Shown: piece after piece, positions 61,454-64,000 of the stretch
How the letters are laid out: each line of letters starts with the position of its first letter
Numbering within the stretch: position 1 is the stretch's first letter
Virus record (IMG/VR): IMGVR_UViG_3300024180_000004
Location: 1 to 64,000 of that record
Length of the DNA stretch: 64,000 bases
Origin: a virus
Reading direction: 5' to 3' (one strand)
Made by a program: the position numbers and the translations under genes
The notes under the pieces: model-generated
Told to the model about the DNA's origin: nothing
What the model saw: the letters and a program-made list of their open reading frames with translations, nothing else
The model's database searches: none

Positions 61454-62737
61454 ATGAAGAATCTTAAACTTGAATTGTTTAACTTTAAAAAGAATCTTTC
61501 TCTTGAACAAGATGAGATCTCTACGATAGTTGAGGGACATATGAATGCTTGTAACACTGCATCAGAGAAAACAATTGTTAATTCGTTAAACGAAAGACTT
61601 AAACCTTATACTTATGATAAAAGTGTAAAGTCTCTTTTAGAAGGGTTGAACGACGATATGAAGAACTTCGAGTTACTTTATGAGTTGAAAAACCTTTACA
61701 ATGTTCTTAACACTAAGAATAGTGGTGAGTTATATAGACAACCTATTAATGTACTTCTACAAACTATAAACCTTGAAACTGATCAAGATAGAATGTCTAA
61801 AGTATTAAACGAACTTTCGGTTTATGATTGGGTACCTGAGATTAAACTATTCGTTCATAATTTAACAAAATCTCCTGAACAAAAATCAAATTTATTAAGT
61901 GGTGGTAAAGGTGAGTCTATTTTCACAATAGTTGAATCTGTTGAAGAGGGTCACATTGCATTAGTTAAAGATTCTTGGTTCCTTTTAAGTGAGAGTGTTA
62001 TCGAAAAGACATTAGTTGAAAATCATGTTAAAGATGAAGAAACATTGAGATCTTTAAGAATGTTAGAGACTGCAATGAAATATGCATCTGTCACAGAGGA
62101 TAGAGTTAATTTTAAAATTTCCGAGTACTTAACAATTGGTTTATCAGTTGGTAAAAAAGGTAAAGTATTTATCAATGATGATGAGATGAATGATGAGACA
62201 ACTTTAGAAAGTTTATTCAATTCTCCTATTATTCCAATTGTAAATAAAAACTTTTACCCAATCTTATTAGAAGTTTCTAGTAATCTTGATAAATTTGTTG
62301 AGTTAGATGTGGTTAAAAGAGTTAATAACTTAATTAATCCACATTTAGAATGTTTTGCATTTAATTATAAAAATACAACTTTCTTATATAGATGTGATGA
62401 GAGATATGGTAATTCATTTTTTAAGTATGAATCTGCATTAGAATTAGTTAATGAAGTAAGGAATGAACTTAATTATGACTTAACTTACTTTTATGAAAAT
62501 AAATTAGGTAAAGAACTTATTGTTAAAAGAAGATTGGAAGATAAAGAAAGAGAAATAACTCTTAAATTAGAAGACGTTAATTTTAACATTGATAAACTTA
62601 AAGGTTCTATTAAAATGGTAGGTGAATCTGAAGTATTGTCAACTGCACTTAATAATTTAGAAAAGAGGAAATCAGTTTTAGATTCTGAATTATATGCTAT
62701 AAAAGAAACACAATATAATGAGAGAATTAAATTATAA
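61454..62737 (+). CDS. Virion or core protein, unknown
   Basis: The protein has 427 residues and begins MKNLKLELFNFKKNLSLE, which is close to the tag but with a different spacing. It is charged and helical at the ends, with a beta-rich centre and a C-terminal coiled coil (ERELTLKLED-type heptads up to KRKSVLDSELYAIKE). The late-gene neighbourhood (gp15 before, gp55 after) suggests a structural or scaffold protein. No enzyme motif is seen. Confidence 0.65.
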   Translation: MKNLKLELFNFKKNLSLEQDEISTIVEGHMNACNTASEKTIVNSLNERLKPYTYDKSVKSLLEGLNDDMKNFELLYELKNLYNVLNTKNSGELYRQPINVLLQTINLETDQDRMSKVLNELSVYDWVPEIKLFVHNLTKSPEQKSNLLSGGKGESIFTIVESVEEGHIALVKDSWFLLSESVIEKTLVENHVKDEETLRSLRMLETAMKYASVTEDRVNFKISEYLTIGLSVGKKGKVFINDDEMNDETTLESLFNSPIIPIVNKNFYPILLEVSSNLDKFVELDVVKRVNNLINPHLECFAFNYKNTTFLYRCDERYGNSFFKYESALELVNEVRNELNYDLTYFYENKLGKELIVKRRLEDKEREITLKLEDVNFNIDKLKGSIKMVGESEVLSTALNNLEKRKSVLDSELYAIKETQYNERIKL

Positions 62738-62754
62738 TTCATATTGATATTTTT

Positions 62755-62783
62755 AAAAATCCCCTATTAGGGGATTTTTTATT
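62755..62783 (+). terminator. Hairpin terminator
   Basis: AAAATCCCCT / AGGGGATTTT stem with T run, between the 427-residue gene and the sigma factor gene. Confidence 0.85.
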
Positions 62784-62854
62784 TTATAAACTTTTTTGAC
62801 TTTTTGTTATATAACATGAAAGTATAAAAAATCCATAAGGATTACAAAAAAATA

Positions 62855-63232
62855 ATGCTTAATTTAATGTATTTAAATAATAGAGAACTTTATATAGAAT
62901 TAGTGGTTAGTAAGGCACAAGGTAGACTTACAAGACCTGCACAAAAAATGTTAGAACTACTTGCAAAAAAGACAATCAAAAAAATGAGATACTGGTCTAA
63001 TGATGATAAAATGGATTGTTATCAAAGTGGACTACTTTATGTTTTTCAAAACTGGTATAATTTTAACGAGGAAAAATCAGTAAATGCTTTCGCATATTTT
63101 ACGGAAATATTTAAGCGAGGGATTGCGAAGGGTTATAATGACTTATATAAAAAGAAGGGTGATAATGACCACCAAATAAGGTTAATATCTATAGAAGGGT
63201 CTAATGATGGAATGGGTTTACACTCTTTATGA
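62855..63232 (+). CDS. Late sigma factor gp55-like
   Basis: The protein has 125 residues; T4 gp55 has 185. LYIELVVSKAQGRLTRPAQK, then MDCYQSGLLYVFQNWYNFNE and NAFAYFTEIFKRGIAKGYND are hallmarks of the marine and large-phage version of gp55, equivalent to sigma region 2, which binds the host RNA polymerase and opens a short -10-like promoter. The recurrent TTTAATATATAA motif is the natural candidate. A second start at MYLNNREL, three codons in, is possible. Confidence 0.85.
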   Translation: MLNLMYLNNRELYIELVVSKAQGRLTRPAQKMLELLAKKTIKKMRYWSNDDKMDCYQSGLLYVFQNWYNFNEEKSVNAFAYFTEIFKRGIAKGYNDLYKKKGDNDHQIRLISIEGSNDGMGLHSL

Positions 63233-63328
63233 TTAAACTATTTACATATGACATAATACTTCCACCAAGTATTGGAATGACTGCTATTAGTATAAATCCT
63301 TCAAAAAGTGCTTTGAGAAGATATAAGA

Positions 63329-63526
63329 TTAAGAAGGTATTTCTACAATATTTATTGTAATCTCTACTTTTATATTCTTACCTGTAAATTCTGCAAGTTT
63401 CTCATCAACAAAGTTTGATGGATTATTTAATCTTACTGAATTTTCACCATTTACGGTTTCTATTAAAAAATTATCTTTTGCCTCAAATACTCTACCTTGA
63501 TATTCTTTTATATTTATTGATTTCAT
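63329..63526 (-). CDS. Small unknown protein
   Basis: The protein has 65 residues: MKSINIKEYQGRVFEAKDNF, then strands ending NIKVEITINIVEIPS. It looks like a small beta barrel. It is alone on the minus strand between two plus-strand genes. No family is recognised. Confidence 0.65.
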   Translation of the reverse strand: MKSINIKEYQGRVFEAKDNFLIETVNGENSVRLNNPSNFVDEKLAEFTGKNIKVEITINIVEIPS

Positions 63527-63579
63527 AATATATTATTTTTTGTCTTACAAATATAAGTATAATTTTACATTATCACAAA

Positions 63580-63590
63580 TTTATATATAA
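63580..63590 (+). promoter_or_regulatory. Putative promoter motif close to a start codon
   Basis: TTTATATATAA, four bases before the ATG at 63595 of the cyclase gene. Confidence 0.4.
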
Positions 63591-63594
63591 TAAT

Positions 63595-64000
63595 ATGAGA
63601 TGGATAAACGACTTTAGAGTATTCGAATCTAACGATTCTGATGATAAAACAAATAAGAGATCTGATAGGTTACTTACTGACGCACAACGGAACTATGAAG
63701 AGAATAAGAGTGAGTATCCTGGTGGTGATTCGCCTACAATGCTTTTCACAGATGTTGTTGGATCTTCTAGTATGTGGTCTGATGATGCAAAAACAATGAG
63801 TATTCAGTTGGATAAACATTTTAAAATAATGGATGATTTGGCAAGAAAAAGAGGAGGATTTGTTGTTAAGACAATTGGTGATGCATTTATGATTTATTTC
63901 AGTAAAAGTGAAAAATCTTTGGAGAATGCAATCGATTTTGCAGTTGATGTTATAAATACAGAAGAACTACCACTTAGAATTGGTATATGTTCTGGTAAAA
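63595..64000 (+). CDS. Tagged class III nucleotidyl cyclase, partial (3' end outside)
   Basis: The visible 135 residues start MRWINDFRVFESND, a tag copy, then a charged linker to about 45. PTMLFTDVVGSSSMW (48-61) and GGFVVKTIGDAFMIYF (87-102) are the two metal-binding motifs of class III adenylyl/guanylyl cyclases, with D53 and D96 as metal ligands; K92 is where adenylyl cyclases usually have lysine. LRIGICSGK matches the next strand. The enzyme would make a cyclic nucleotide from NTP. It has no membrane domain in the part seen. The C-terminal half, including the transition-state Asn and Arg, lies outside the window. Confidence 0.88.
   Translation, partial: MRWINDFRVFESNDSDDKTNKRSDRLLTDAQRNYEENKSEYPGGDSPTMLFTDVVGSSSMWSDDAKTMSIQLDKHFKIMDDLARKRGGFVVKTIGDAFMIYFSKSEKSLENAIDFAVDVINTEELPLRIGICSGK

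Noticed and set aside
63233-63328. Minus-strand hydrophobic frame (LLKALFEGFILIAVIPILGG)
   Set aside because: It would make a good membrane helix but has no start codon; a stop lies upstream and the frame ends inside the gp55 gene. Not called as a gene.
1-64000. tRNA genes, rRNA genes, insertion sequences and a CRISPR array
   Set aside because: No GC-rich cloverleaf, no transposase with terminal repeats, and no repeat-spacer pattern were seen in any intergenic stretch.

Overview
The window is part of a large, strongly AT-rich, T4-like myovirus genome. The recognisable T4-type proteins are the large terminase gp17, proximal tail terminator gp15, sheath gp18, tube gp19, baseplate gp25 and gp26, the C-terminal half of DNA polymerase gp43, clamp loader gp44, a probable sliding clamp gp45, nuclease subunit gp47, the late sigma factor gp55 and a UvsY-like mediator. 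The host is probably a member of the Bacteroidota: leaders are A-rich with no Shine-Dalgarno sequences, several proteins carry a short helical motif I associate with that phylum, and one fibre-region protein resembles the adhesins those bacteria secrete. Genes lie in short runs on both strands. Convergent ends usually carry a strong hairpin terminator, and many starts follow a TTTAATATATAA-like promoter motif.

Layout. 1-2.3 kb: small unknown genes. 2.3-6.5 kb: a nuclease-like protein, a split and interrupted DNA polymerase, a homing-endonuclease-like gene and the probable clamp. 6.6-12.2 kb: small proteins with a shared N-terminal motif, an M42 aminopeptidase, a PLP aminotransferase, and a Dam methylase bracketed by inverted repeats. 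12.2-19.5 kb: UvsY-like protein, an L,D-transpeptidase-like protein, a WYL-like protein, a GH19 endolysin and a nucleotidyltransferase operon. 19.6-24.6 kb: tail fibre genes with collagen-like repeats. 25.4-38.3 kb: probable tape measure, a 2004-residue tail or baseplate protein and head-type small proteins. 38.5-39.9 kb: gp47-like gene with two tiny coupled genes, one a lipoprotein. 40-50 kb: tube, gp26-like hub protein, a 1307-residue sheath and a 1046-residue putative internal protein. 50-56 kb: accessory genes, terminase, ClpS and a HAD enzyme. 56-64 kb: a membrane protein, tagged small proteins including an isochorismatase-like enzyme, gp25, gp44, gp15, gp55, and at the right edge a class III nucleotidyl cyclase.

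Three things stand out. First, the polymerase C-terminal gene is broken between the conserved QLAL and KLVLNGSYG by a 40-nt segment with an early TAG and a strong hairpin; a second hairpin ends just before the break and both edges are CTN leucine codons. This looks like a translational bypass site of the T4 gene 60 kind, beside a homing-endonuclease-like gene. Second, about twenty otherwise unrelated proteins share an N-terminal motif, roughly M-K-x-I/L-K-x-F/Y-x-x-F-x(1-8)-E, which resembles the capsid-targeting sequence of T4 internal proteins (MKTYQEFIAE). It may mark a cargo set packaged in the head and delivered with the DNA; a nucleotidyl cyclase and an isochorismatase-like enzyme carry it. 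Third, the phage encodes an unusual set of host-type metabolic and proteolytic proteins: ClpS, M42 aminopeptidase, aminotransferase and nucleotidyltransferase.
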